From: a virus
Reading direction: 5' to 3' (one strand)
DNA: 24,938 nucleotides
Virus record (IMG/VR): IMGVR_UViG_3300035145_001554
Location: 1 to 24,938 of that record
Shown piece by piece: positions 6,017-12,263 of this stretch; positions within the stretch are counted from its first letter, which is position 1, and each line of letters starts with the position of its first letter. The position numbers and the translations under genes are program-made. The notes under the pieces are model-generated. The model saw only the letters and a list, made by a program, of their open reading frames with translations. It did no database searches and had not been told where the DNA came from.

Positions 6017-6376
6017 ATGGAAACAACAGAAGAGAAACGCGCCACATTCACGCCAGGACCTTGGCATTATACCCTTGCTGATGAAACTAGTTCAGGCGGG
6101 GTTTATGGGAACGAGAAATGCGTTTGCGATATCATACCCAAGGAATTGCAAGTAGCTTACGATTGCGAAGAAGTAGAAATTGCAAACGCCAACGCGCGAT
6201 TGATCGCGGCGGCTCCTGAGCTATTGGAGCAATGCAAGCTATTCGAGAAAGTGTTGAAAGCGATTGGCGATATGGGTTACAGAGATGAGATCGAGGGTTT
6301 AGACTTAGTTAAATGGCTTATGAGAACAACGGAACTCCGCGAGGTTCTCGCCAAGGTAGAGGGGGGTGAAGGATGA
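6017..6376 (+). CDS. Conserved phage hypothetical protein, 'TPGPW...NARLIAAAPELL' type
   Basis: A 119-aa protein of a type often seen in tailed phages: the N terminus carries 'TFTPGPWHY', and the middle carries 'ANANARLIAAAPELLEQCK' (about residues 57-76), followed by helices. Its role is not known. An AAAGGAG site lies upstream of the ATG at 6017. The stop overlaps the next ATG (ATGA at 6373-6376). The family is identified by recall of the two signature segments only. Confidence 0.7.
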   Translation: METTEEKRATFTPGPWHYTLADETSSGGVYGNEKCVCDIIPKELQVAYDCEEVEIANANARLIAAAPELLEQCKLFEKVLKAIGDMGYRDEIEGLDLVKWLMRTTELREVLAKVEGGEG

Positions 6377-6588
6377 GCGAAGAGAAACCTATGACTGAAC
6401 ACGACAAACAGGATGTAATTCGCGTGCTTACCCTTTTAAAAGAATGGTCTGTGATTGACGACATAATTTCTGATTGGAAAAAAGTAGACGATATGGACGC
6501 ACAACTTGGTTACGCTTTGTTTGTTCGCGAAGAGGTAAATGATTTGATTGCGAAACTAGAAGGAGAAACCAATGGCGAAACAAACTGA
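6373..6588 (+). CDS. Hypothetical protein (71 aa)
   Basis: An acidic helical protein with no recognised motif. The ATG overlaps the previous stop, and a GGTGAAGG ribosome-binding site lies inside the upstream gene, so translation is coupled. The last 17 nt overlap the start of the next gene. Confidence 0.6.
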   Translation: MSEEKPMTEHDKQDVIRVLTLLKEWSVIDDIISDWKKVDDMDAQLGYALFVREEVNDLIAKLEGETNGETN

Positions 6589-6697
6589 CAACGACATGGT
6601 TCCGCGTATCGCGCTTGGGCTGGCCATCTTCGTGGCCATGCGTTTCGCGCCCAAGGTGATCGAGTGGTGGAACAAGAGAAAGGAGAAAACGATATGA
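6572..6697 (+). CDS. Small membrane protein (41 aa)
   Basis: The 41-codon gene has a polar N terminus, one hydrophobic helix (about residues 13-27, 'IALGLAIFVAMRF') and a strongly basic end, suggesting a cytoplasmic C terminus. A GAAGGAG site precedes the ATG. The stop is the TGA of an ATGA overlap, and the final residues RKEKTI are encoded by the ribosome-binding site of the next gene. Function unknown. Confidence 0.55.
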   Translation: MAKQTDNDMVPRIALGLAIFVAMRFAPKVIEWWNKRKEKTI

Positions 6698-6834
6698 GTA
6701 CATCTCAAGAAAATACCGATTTGGATTACGAATTATGCGATCTCTTAGGTGTTTGTATGGATGAACTAGACGAATTGCCCGTTCAAGATTTATTTGATCT
6801 TAGGGATTTAATAAGAAAGGAGAAAACGATATGA
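6694..6834 (+). CDS. Acidic hypothetical protein (46 aa)
   Basis: A 46-codon acidic, Leu-rich protein ('ELCDLLGVCMDELDELP') with two Cys residues and a C terminus RKEKTI identical to that of the preceding membrane protein. That shared ending comes from a duplicated 22-bp ribosome-binding/start cassette (6677-6698 and 6814-6835). The start overlaps the previous stop, and its stop overlaps the next start. Function unknown. Confidence 0.55.
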   Translation: MSTSQENTDLDYELCDLLGVCMDELDELPVQDLFDLRDLIRKEKTI

Positions 6835-7067
6835 GCGAAAACAAAATGGAACTTTGGGCGAAGCAAGCAAAGGAGTGGAAACCTATGGAGCCTTGCGAAG
6901 AATTAAAGAAAGCGATTGAAGCGGTGAAACTACATAAAGAACCTGGGCATCCTATTCCGGGTAAGATTGTGCGAGCATACGCTCAAAAATTCGGAGTTGA
7001 TGCTGACTTAATTATGCTAGGGATAAGCGATACCTTCCCTTGGGGGAAATCCGAATCAGCCCCGTAG
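6831..7067 (+). CDS. Hypothetical protein (78 aa)
   Basis: A helical soluble protein with no recognised family. The ATG lies at the second copy of the duplicated ribosome-binding cassette and overlaps the previous stop. It is the last gene of the plus-strand operon; a TAG at 7065-7067 is followed within 70 bp by a strong terminator. Confidence 0.6.
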   Translation: MSENKMELWAKQAKEWKPMEPCEELKKAIEAVKLHKEPGHPIPGKIVRAYAQKFGVDADLIMLGISDTFPWGKSESAP

Positions 7068-7075
7068 ACCCACCT

Positions 7076-7129
7076 AAAAAGCGTTTTGATTTGAGATCAC
7101 GCAATTATCGACACAAACAATCAAAACGC
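7076..7129 (-). terminator. Terminator for the minus-strand replication operon
   Basis: GCGTTTTGATT (7081-7091) and AATCAAAACGC (7119-7129) form a perfect 11-bp inverted repeat with a 27-nt loop. Read on the minus strand the stem is followed by five T residues (7076-7080), as expected for a terminator downstream of the DnaB gene. The long loop makes it less typical. Confidence 0.55.
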
Positions 7130-7134
7130 CTTTT

Positions 7135-7167
7135 AAGCCCCTTCTTGGAGACGAGAGGGGGCTTTTT
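7135..7167 (+). terminator. Rho-independent terminator of the plus-strand operon
   Basis: AAGCCCC (7135-7141) pairs with GGGGCTT (7158-7164) and the stem extends inward to about 11 bp, with an 8-nt loop and a T-run (7163-7167) after the GC-rich stem. It closes the plus-strand operon ending at 7067 and faces the minus-strand DnaB gene. Confidence 0.8.
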
Positions 7168-7183
7168 GTGTCCTTATGTAGTC

Positions 7184-8458
7184 TCACCAGGGCGACTGAC
7201 TCACTTTTCCATCATTCAAGGTAGGAGAAACCGCGAGGGTGAATCGTCCAACGGATGGATGGAAGTCAAAGTTCGTTGCCATGCTTTCCCCGTTCCTGTT
7301 CTTCGCGACATTGAAATGGATTTCTCGCTTATCGTAGTCTGTCCCATCATCGGAACGCGAAAGGAGAAACACGCAGTCCGCGTCTTGCTCGATGGACCCA
7401 CTCTCGCGCAGATCGGAGATCACGGGTTTCCTGTTCTGCGTTTCCAAGGCTCTATTCAATTGGCTAAGTGCGAGAATCGGTACACCCAGCTCCATCGCGG
7501 TCTGCTTCAAGACGCGAGAAATGTAGCTCACCTCTTGCACGCGGGAGTCATGTCCAGGTGCGGAGAGGAGTTGCAAGTAGTCAATTACCGCAAGACCTAC
7601 CCTACCCTGTATCACCTCTTGGGCGAGAAAGGCGCGGAATGAGTCCACCGTGGCCGAGCTATCATCCTTGAAGGTAATAGGCCATGACTTCATGCGGTTC
7701 TTTGTACCTTCCAGCTTCTTGCGGTCCTCCGCAGAAAGGTCACCCTCTTTGCGCGGGCGGGCAACCCCACTATCATGGGAAAGCAACCGCCCGGCACATT
7801 CCGCCGCACCCATCTCCAGCGATGCATACGCTACCCTCAATCCATGACGGGCAATCCCATAGGCGAGTTGTACCGCAAACGCAGACTTCCCTACTCCAGG
7901 GCGAGCCGCTAAGACATACAACGCACCTGGGCGGAAGCCACCTCCGAGAATGAGATCCAGCTTATTGAATCCCGTACTCACCGCAGAGGAGTCACCCGCA
8001 TCCACCCTGAGAAACTCCGAGTATGCTTCGTTCCCCGCGGAACCGCACTTCACTTGTCCTCTTCCCTTGGAGATGGACTTGGCAACGCGGGTAGTGAAAC
8101 TACCAGCCACATCTTCCGCACTCTTACCTTCTTTGATCTCATCCTGAGCATAGAGAATTGCTTTCTCCACGGAACGGAGGTTCCGGCTCTCGATCAGGTG
8201 ATCGATATATCGATCTATTGATCCGCCGCCATGCTTCTCCGCAATGGATACAGCATCGGTAGCTATGCTAGGCTCATGGATAGCGATATCGATTTCATTA
8301 CAGGGTGTATGCTTTCCAACGAGGTCGAATATCTTTTGGTGCGTAGGATTTACGAAGTCCTCATCCGTGAGACGCTCAAGAGCGAGGGCGGAGCATTGTC
8401 CGCTCTCATCTCTGAGACATCCAGCGAGGACTGCTTGTTCGGCAATATGGAAATCCAT
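7184..8458 (-). CDS. dnaB: Replicative DNA helicase, DnaB family
   Basis: A 424-aa ring helicase that unwinds DNA at the replication fork using ATP. The N-terminal helical domain (residues 1-100) is followed by a linker and a RecA-like domain from about 155. Walker A is 'ARPGVGKS' (185-192) and Walker B is 'LAVIDYLQLL' with Asp293; 'LSQLNR' (331-336) and 'LRESGSIEQDAD' (350-361) are also typical of DnaB. The length is slightly below that of bacterial DnaB (about 460-470). I chose the ATG at 8458 because it overlaps the loader gene's TGA (TGATG) and because 'MDFHIAEQAVLAGCL' is the usual family start; an upstream ATG at 8521 is less likely. It is the last gene of the replication operon. Confidence 0.95.
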   Translation of the reverse strand: MDFHIAEQAVLAGCLRDESGQCSALALERLTDEDFVNPTHQKIFDLVGKHTPCNEIDIAIHEPSIATDAVSIAEKHGGGSIDRYIDHLIESRNLRSVEKAILYAQDEIKEGKSAEDVAGSFTTRVAKSISKGRGQVKCGSAGNEAYSEFLRVDAGDSSAVSTGFNKLDLILGGGFRPGALYVLAARPGVGKSAFAVQLAYGIARHGLRVAYASLEMGAAECAGRLLSHDSGVARPRKEGDLSAEDRKKLEGTKNRMKSWPITFKDDSSATVDSFRAFLAQEVIQGRVGLAVIDYLQLLSAPGHDSRVQEVSYISRVLKQTAMELGVPILALSQLNRALETQNRKPVISDLRESGSIEQDADCVFLLSRSDDGTDYDKREIHFNVAKNRNGESMATNFDFHPSVGRFTLAVSPTLNDGKVSQSPW

Positions 8459-8949
8459 CAGATAACTTTTACTCCTTGATGTATTTGTTTCTTCGCACCC
8501 TCGAACTTCGATGGTAGCCAACTACGACATGCGTTCCGATAGGTTGCTATCCAATCAGCGTAAACTTTTCCTCCACCAATCGCCCAATCCATGAACGCGG
8601 CCACCGCTTTCTCGTGGTCGAGTCCATGCGCCTCGGATATCTCCCGTGGTGGGTCAAAGTCTTCGGGTATTTGCTTTGCTCTTTTTTTCTTAGAATTATC
8701 AGGAGTCTTTTTTAAAGACGACTTTTCCACAATTTGCGAAGACGGACTATTGTTAGGAGTAAAATTGTTAAATTTTACGACTACTTCGCGTGTGCGCGCG
8801 AGGGCTTGCCACAAATCCTCCACAATATATCCACAAATTGTGGAAGATGGGGTCTGTCCATATACTTCACAATACTCTTCTAAGATTGCATGATGCTTCT
8901 CAGGTAAGCGTACCCGAAGCTCTTTAGTTTTAGTATCTTTCTTCGCCAT
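8458..8949 (-). CDS. Helicase loader/replication initiator-like protein with RHH N terminus
   Basis: A 163-aa protein directly before DnaB, and coupled to it. Residues about 9-50 ('ELRVRLPEKHHAILEEYCEV...') look like a ribbon-helix-helix DNA-binding domain. Residues 60-100 form a polar linker rich in Asn, Ser and Lys. Residues 114-146 carry 'FMDWAI...YADWIATYRNACRSWL', which resembles the C-terminal 'F..YW...DW..tWrnW' segment of phage replication proteins such as O- and DnaT-like primosome proteins. The likely role is to bind the origin and bring DnaB to it. The gene contains an iteron array (8723-8843), as lambda O does. The loader role is inferred from the C-terminal motif and gene order. 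Confidence 0.6.
   Translation of the reverse strand: MAKKDTKTKELRVRLPEKHHAILEEYCEVYGQTPSSTICGYIVEDLWQALARTREVVVKFNNFTPNNSPSSQIVEKSSLKKTPDNSKKKRAKQIPEDFDPPREISEAHGLDHEKAVAAFMDWAIGGGKVYADWIATYRNACRSWLPSKFEGAKKQIHQGVKVI
8723..8843. repeat. CCACAA iterons and DnaA-box-like site; candidate origin
   Basis: CCACAA occurs at 8809-8814, 8820-8825 and 8831-8836, exactly 11 bp apart. The last copy is part of the palindrome CCACAAATTGTGG (8831-8843). TTTTCCACA (8723-8731) fits the DnaA-box consensus TTWTNCACA, and AT-rich DNA (8755-8780) lies between. Because 11 is not a multiple of three, the periodicity cannot come from a protein repeat. The layout resembles the lambda origin inside gene O. Confidence 0.5.
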
Positions 8950-8953
8950 ATTA

Positions 8954-9067
8954 TTAGTTTCCTCCGCATCCCATCATGGCTGAAAAGATAGCTAATAAGA
9001 GCCAAATAAAGCACCCAACTGCGGTCACAAATAACCCAGCCAATAGTATCAATTCTATAATTCTCAT
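8954..9067 (-). CDS. Small membrane protein (37 aa)
   Basis: A 37-codon gene starting MRIIELILLAGLFVTAVGCF, with one long hydrophobic helix (about residues 4-32) and a short tail 'MMGCGGN'. The ATG overlaps the RuvC-like gene's TGA (ATGA), and a stop lies 5 bp before the loader gene, so it fills the gap precisely. It is odd as a membrane peptide in a replication operon. Attachment of replication to the membrane is one possibility, but nothing in the sequence proves it. Confidence 0.55.
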   Translation of the reverse strand: MRIIELILLAGLFVTAVGCFIWLLLAIFSAMMGCGGN

Positions 9068-9519
9068 CTCACTAAATGATGCCTCAGAATGAGTATCGCA
9101 TCTGCTGTTTTGAGAGTTAATCCTTTGATATTGGGGAAGAATTGCTTGGCTTGATTCATCAATGCTTTTTTACGCTTGCCGGAGGTTAGTCCACTTAGCC
9201 CACTCAGTCCCTTCTGCCACTCCTGTGGACGCACAAGTGTGAACGGGATCTCCGCCATACGCATCACGCCTTGAAGGAAACCATAGCTGGCCCCTAGCTT
9301 AAAGCTCGTGGAACTAGGTATCATCTTCCCCGCAAAGGGAGGTACTAGCTCGATGACCGCTTCTATCTCTGTAACATCGGGGTGGTCCTTCAAGTCCTGG
9401 ATATGCTCTACGAACTCGAAGTCCTCATCGAGGGTATGCAAGTTGATGGTATGTAATCCGTTCCAAGCAATCGCGTATCCTCCCGACTTACCGGGATCAA
9501 TTGCTATTGTCAGCTTCAT
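9064..9519 (-). CDS. RuvC-like Holliday junction resolvase
   Basis: A 151-aa RNase H-fold nuclease of the RuvC type. The first strand carries 'IAIDPGKSGGYAI' with Asp8; the second acidic residue is Glu57 in 'AVIELVP'; a C-terminal 'LKTADAILI' gives Asp140. 'VRPQEWQK' is common in phage RuvC-like proteins. Such enzymes cut four-way junctions made during recombination and before packaging. The ATG at 9519 has a GAGGAGG ribosome-binding site at good spacing; the ATG at 9537 overlaps that site and would add six residues. The gene overlaps both neighbours, and pairs functionally with the RecE-like nuclease and SSB in the same operon. Confidence 0.8.
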   Translation of the reverse strand: MKLTIAIDPGKSGGYAIAWNGLHTINLHTLDEDFEFVEHIQDLKDHPDVTEIEAVIELVPPFAGKMIPSSTSFKLGASYGFLQGVMRMAEIPFTLVRPQEWQKGLSGLSGLTSGKRKKALMNQAKQFFPNIKGLTLKTADAILILRHHLVR

Positions 9520-9715
9520 CCCCACAATCCTCCTCAAAGGTGATCACCACATCAGGGTCCGCCACGCAGTCCAGGTTCTCACCTTTGAGATGAGCCACGA
9601 TCTGCTGGAGCAAGCTATGCATCATAAACATAACATGCTCTTTGTTGTCTTCCCCGCCTTTGCTCAATGCGTCTGCATTAAGACACAATATTTTTTCCAT
9701 GTTTTCTATACTCAT
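9497..9715 (-). CDS. Hypothetical acidic protein (72 aa)
   Basis: Helical N-terminal half ('MHSLLQQIVAHLKGENLD') and an acidic, Asp/Glu-rich C terminus. No family was recognised. The ATG follows the RecE-like gene's TAA immediately, and the last 23 nt overlap the start of the RuvC-like gene and hold its GAGGAGG ribosome-binding site. Its place between two recombination nucleases suggests an accessory role, which is only inference. Confidence 0.6.
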   Translation of the reverse strand: MSIENMEKILCLNADALSKGGEDNKEHVMFMMHSLLQQIVAHLKGENLDCVADPDVVITFEEDCGDEADNSN

Positions 9716-10711
9716 TTAAGCCGCCTCCTTTTGAGATTTCTTTGCGTTATCCATCTTCACCGCCTTCGCGAAGTCTGCGATTTCGTACAGCTTGCGATTC
9801 CCAAGGTAAGTGAAGTTGAGTTTGTAGTCTCTTAGCATCCGATACACATAGGTACGACTTACATCGAAGTGCTTCGCCATATCTTTGATGCATAACTTGT
9901 CTGCCTTGATTGATGACTTCCTCTCCACATCAAGCGGAACCACATTATCCGCATAGCCGGGGAAGTAATTACTTTGTGTACACTCAGCCCATATTCTGCA
10001 CGCCTTGTACATAGCATTTGTCTGTGATTCTATCTCAGATGTATTAATACTATATGCCGCCGTGAGATACGGTGCTTTCTTCTCTACTGCTAAGAATATA
10101 AACTCGGTAGGTTTCTCGCCAGCTAGGCGAAGTCCTTCGAGATACCATGCACATTGGAACGCATAACCATAGGTTCTTACGCTCTTAGAAAATCCACGAG
10201 CAGATGCATCAACTGTGCTTTTTAAATCAATCACCACACCCGCACCGGGCAGATATAAGTCAGGGCGTACCTTGCACTTCGCGCCTTCGCACTCAAAGTA
10301 TGCAGTTCCCTCAATCACCGCATCCTGTTCCGCCAGGTACTGCTTTAAGATTGGATGATCCAAGGCAGAGGATGCCATATCGCATACATATTCATATTCG
10401 GATTCCTCAAGCCATTTTATATGAGGCTCTTCCGCTTGCATCTCTGCGAATATTTCCTTGTAGGCGTTACATCTTGGACCCTTGCCACCAAGCTGTGCTG
10501 GCTTTACCGCAAACTCGGATTCAAACCTAGCTGGCTCAAGTGTAGCAGTATGAAACGCATCCCCGATTATAAGTGCGGGGGTAGCGGGAGATGGATTCTC
10601 GCGGTCATGCTTCACCTTCGCTGGGCATGTGGTGAGGAGGTTCCACGCAGTCGAGCGAGATAACTCGCTCGACCCGTGGTACGCTTCGTTCGGAATGTCG
10701 CGGACTAACAT
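9716..10711 (-). CDS. RecE/exonuclease VIII-like PD-(D/E)XK nuclease with C-terminal HTH
   Basis: A 331-aa protein. Residues 1-255 form a RecB/RecE-type nuclease: 'GDAFH' (50-54) is motif I, Glu134 follows, Asp151 lies in 'VRPDLYL', Asp162-Leu-Lys164 in 'VVIDLKST' is the catalytic centre, and Gln186-x3-Tyr190 is the QxxxY motif. RecE-like enzymes resect double-strand ends for single-strand annealing. Residues about 272-322 ('IKDMAKHFDVSRTYVYRMLR', then 'YLGNRKLYEIADFAKAV') form a MerR/excisionase-type helix-turn-helix, an unusual addition that could target or regulate. The gene overlaps the upstream DnaA-like gene by 7 nt. No annealing protein was recognised nearby. Confidence 0.82.
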   Translation of the reverse strand: MLVRDIPNEAYHGSSELSRSTAWNLLTTCPAKVKHDRENPSPATPALIIGDAFHTATLEPARFESEFAVKPAQLGGKGPRCNAYKEIFAEMQAEEPHIKWLEESEYEYVCDMASSALDHPILKQYLAEQDAVIEGTAYFECEGAKCKVRPDLYLPGAGVVIDLKSTVDASARGFSKSVRTYGYAFQCAWYLEGLRLAGEKPTEFIFLAVEKKAPYLTAAYSINTSEIESQTNAMYKACRIWAECTQSNYFPGYADNVVPLDVERKSSIKADKLCIKDMAKHFDVSRTYVYRMLRDYKLNFTYLGNRKLYEIADFAKAVKMDNAKKSQKEAA

Positions 10712-11007
10712 ATTACTGCGTTCTTTTTAAGTGCGGGATACTCGTCCTCGATACCTTCCAGCATCGCACGAATTTCGGGATCGCATTCACGCCACTCCTT
10801 GATGCGGCGAACCGCATGAGTCACATTTGTATGATCGCGGTCAAACTTCTTGCCCACTTCCATACGGGTAAGCCCGGAGCAATAGGAATAAAACATCGCG
10901 ATTTGCCGAGCTAATGCGATCTTCCTCAGACGGCATCGGGAATTTAACTGCTGTAAAGTTACTCCCATATTTTCCGCCACCACTTTTTTGATTTTCCCAA
11001 CCGTCAT
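10705..11007 (-). CDS. Stand-alone DnaA domain IV-like DNA-binding protein
   Basis: A 100-aa protein resembling only the C-terminal DNA-binding domain of DnaA. It has 'RKIALARQIAMFYSY' (28-42), corresponding to the basic loop and helix, 'GLTRMEVGKKF', and then 'DRDHTNVTHAVRRI' (56-69), the signature that reads the DnaA box. The AAA+ ATPase part is absent, with no sign of frameshift, so it is a free DNA-binding domain. It may bind DnaA boxes in the phage origin or compete with host DnaA. The start overlaps the upstream stop as TGATG. Confidence 0.82.
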   Translation of the reverse strand: MTVGKIKKVVAENMGVTLQQLNSRCRLRKIALARQIAMFYSYCSGLTRMEVGKKFDRDHTNVTHAVRRIKEWRECDPEIRAMLEGIEDEYPALKKNAVIC

Positions 11008-11258
11008 CAGTCTTCCTCCTTCTTTATCTCGACAGGAAGAGTTGTCCGTTGGACTTCTTTGCCATTCATAATTTTAGTACTGATACCAGCGGAACTCGTT
11101 AACTCCAAATCAGGGCATGCGAAATGCACTTTCCTTGGGTCACCACCATCCTTTAGATAAGAGTGTACAAAATGAGTGATGTCTAACATGTCATCTATGC
11201 TCTGCTTTGCCTTCTTAAACTTGTATATAGAAGGAAGAGTATGTACTTCTAGTTGCAT
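11007..11258 (-). CDS. Hypothetical protein (83 aa)
   Basis: A soluble alpha/beta protein with no recognised motif. The start overlaps the SSB gene's stop (TGATG) with a GAGGAGG-type site inside the SSB acidic-tail codons; the stop overlaps the DnaA-like gene's start in the same manner. It is part of the replication operon by position. Confidence 0.65.
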   Translation of the reverse strand: MQLEVHTLPSIYKFKKAKQSIDDMLDITHFVHSYLKDGGDPRKVHFACPDLELTSSAGISTKIMNGKEVQRTTLPVEIKKEED

Positions 11259-11824
11259 CAGAATGGTTCCTCCTCGTCTTCCTCTTGTACAGGTTCTTGT
11301 ACAGCGGTTTCCTCGAAGGGATCTCCACCACTATAGAGTGCCGCCAGGTTAACCTTGAGGTTCTTCACCGCCTCATTGATCTCATCCGCACGCTTCTTGT
11401 GTGGCTTCGGGGTCATCGCATAAGTGGTTTCCAACTTCTCACCACTCTTGGTAATAGAGATGTCGTACTTCCTTGGGTCACCCCACTCCTCATCCTTAGC
11501 CAAGGTAACTAGCTCACGCTTCAACCCAGCCTGAGTAAGTTCAAGAATCTGAATGCGTGATTCCTTGTAGTTCCATACCAACATAGCGATAAACTCCTTT
11601 GGCTTCTCCTCGAAGTTACGGGGTGGAGCCTCATCTACCTTCCAGCGGAATGGACGGCGGGAACCATCATCGTTATTTGCCCAACCAAGCATGCCTTGAA
11701 TCACGCCTCCATCATCGCCACTTCCAACGATACGGAACTGATTCGCACCAGCTTGTAGCTTCATATAATTACCGCCCGAATCGCCGGACGATTTAACTTC
11801 TTGTATTCCATCTAAGAATCCCAT
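11258..11824 (-). CDS. ssb: Phage single-stranded DNA-binding protein
   Basis: A 188-aa protein that resembles phage ssDNA-binding proteins of the non-OB-SSB-named, gp32-like environmental group: an N-terminal 'NYMKLQAGANQFRIVG', an aromatic-rich beta region ('RPFRWKVDE', 'MLVWNYKESRIQILEL'), 'EWGDPRKYDISITKSGE', 'YAMTPKPHK', and an acidic C terminus ending DEEEPF. The acidic tail in such proteins contacts replication and repair partners. It is the first gene of the replication operon, with an AAGGAG site 11 nt before the ATG, and is divergent from the RHH regulator. The assignment rests on these motifs and on position. Confidence 0.75.
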   Translation of the reverse strand: MGFLDGIQEVKSSGDSGGNYMKLQAGANQFRIVGSGDDGGVIQGMLGWANNDDGSRRPFRWKVDEAPPRNFEEKPKEFIAMLVWNYKESRIQILELTQAGLKRELVTLAKDEEWGDPRKYDISITKSGEKLETTYAMTPKPHKKRADEINEAVKNLKVNLAALYSGGDPFEETAVQEPVQEEDEEEPF

Positions 11825-11840
11825 GTGTTATTTTCTCCTT

Positions 11841-11870
11841 GTATTTGTGTGTTTTTGTGTGTTTTAGTGT
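11841..11870 (+). promoter_or_regulatory. Three tandem decamers between SSB and RHH genes
   Basis: GTATTTGTGT, GTTTTTGTGT and GTTTTAGTGT lie end to end in the 53-bp space between the divergent SSB and RHH genes. Ten-bp spacing is typical of sites bound cooperatively by ribbon-helix-helix dimers, so the adjacent RHH protein may bind here and control both itself and the replication operon (inference). Confidence 0.5.
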
Positions 11871-11877
11871 TGGCACT

Positions 11878-12075
11878 ATGCCAAAAAAAGAAGGACTTAC
11901 CCAACCTGTGAATATCAGGTACAGCAAGTATGTGCGTGAGCGCGTTAAGCAGATTGCTCAAGAGACGGGACTGATGCAGTCTCAGGTCTTTGACTATGTT
12001 CTAATCGGCGCGTTAGAAGCTCTTGAAGGCGAACAAGGTCTTCAGTTGCCTGTGAAGCTGAAAGTAGACCGATAA
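11878..12075 (+). CDS. Ribbon-helix-helix regulator (65 aa)
   Basis: Residues about 10-52 fit a CopG/Arc-type ribbon-helix-helix fold: the strand 'PVNIRYS', helix 'KYVRERVKQIAQETGL', turn 'MQSQ' and helix 'VFDYVLIGALEAL'. Such proteins dimerise through the strand, which sits in the major groove. The start at 11878 (MPKKEG) was preferred over an in-frame ATG at 11839 that lies in the operator-like repeats. No antitoxin partner (toxin) is adjacent. The 3' half overlaps a possible antisense gene (11945-12196). It is likely an autoregulated repressor acting on the divergent promoters. Confidence 0.75.
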   Translation: MPKKEGLTQPVNIRYSKYVRERVKQIAQETGLMQSQVFDYVLIGALEALEGEQGLQLPVKLKVDR

Positions 12076-12196
12076 GGTCTTCGCATACTTGTCTCATTGG
12101 AAGTTTCGTTGGAACTTCTGCGTGAATCTCTATGTCCGTTTCTCCGCATCCACCATGCAAGAACCGCACGCCGCAATTACTTATTAATGTAGTCAT
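11945..12196 (-). CDS. Possible small gene antisense to the RHH gene (83 aa)
   Basis: This frame fills the gap between the RHH and integrase genes on the minus strand, in the direction of integrase and SSB. The C-terminal half ('LPMRQVCEDLIGLLSAS', 'LVRLQELLTRRLE') looks like a real Leu-rich helix, but that part is antisense to the RHH coding sequence. No good ribosome-binding site is seen. It could be a chance frame; I rate it uncertain. Confidence 0.3.
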   Translation of the reverse strand: MTTLISNCGVRFLHGGCGETDIEIHAEVPTKLPMRQVCEDLIGLLSASQATEDLVRLQELLTRRLEHSQRPETASVPSLEQSA

Positions 12197-12263
12197 TAGT
12201 GTATCTTTGTAGTTTATAACTTTGGTTTTTTTTGTGTTTAGTTATTGGGCAATTGAAAATGTA

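Noticed and set aside
7040-7642. A 200-aa plus-strand frame
   Set aside because: It runs through the terminator and antisense to the DnaB helicase, whose motifs are clear.
11878-12075. Antitoxin of a toxin-antitoxin pair
   Set aside because: The RHH protein is of the right size, but no toxin-like gene follows; the next plus-strand gene is absent and the neighbours are integrase and SSB.
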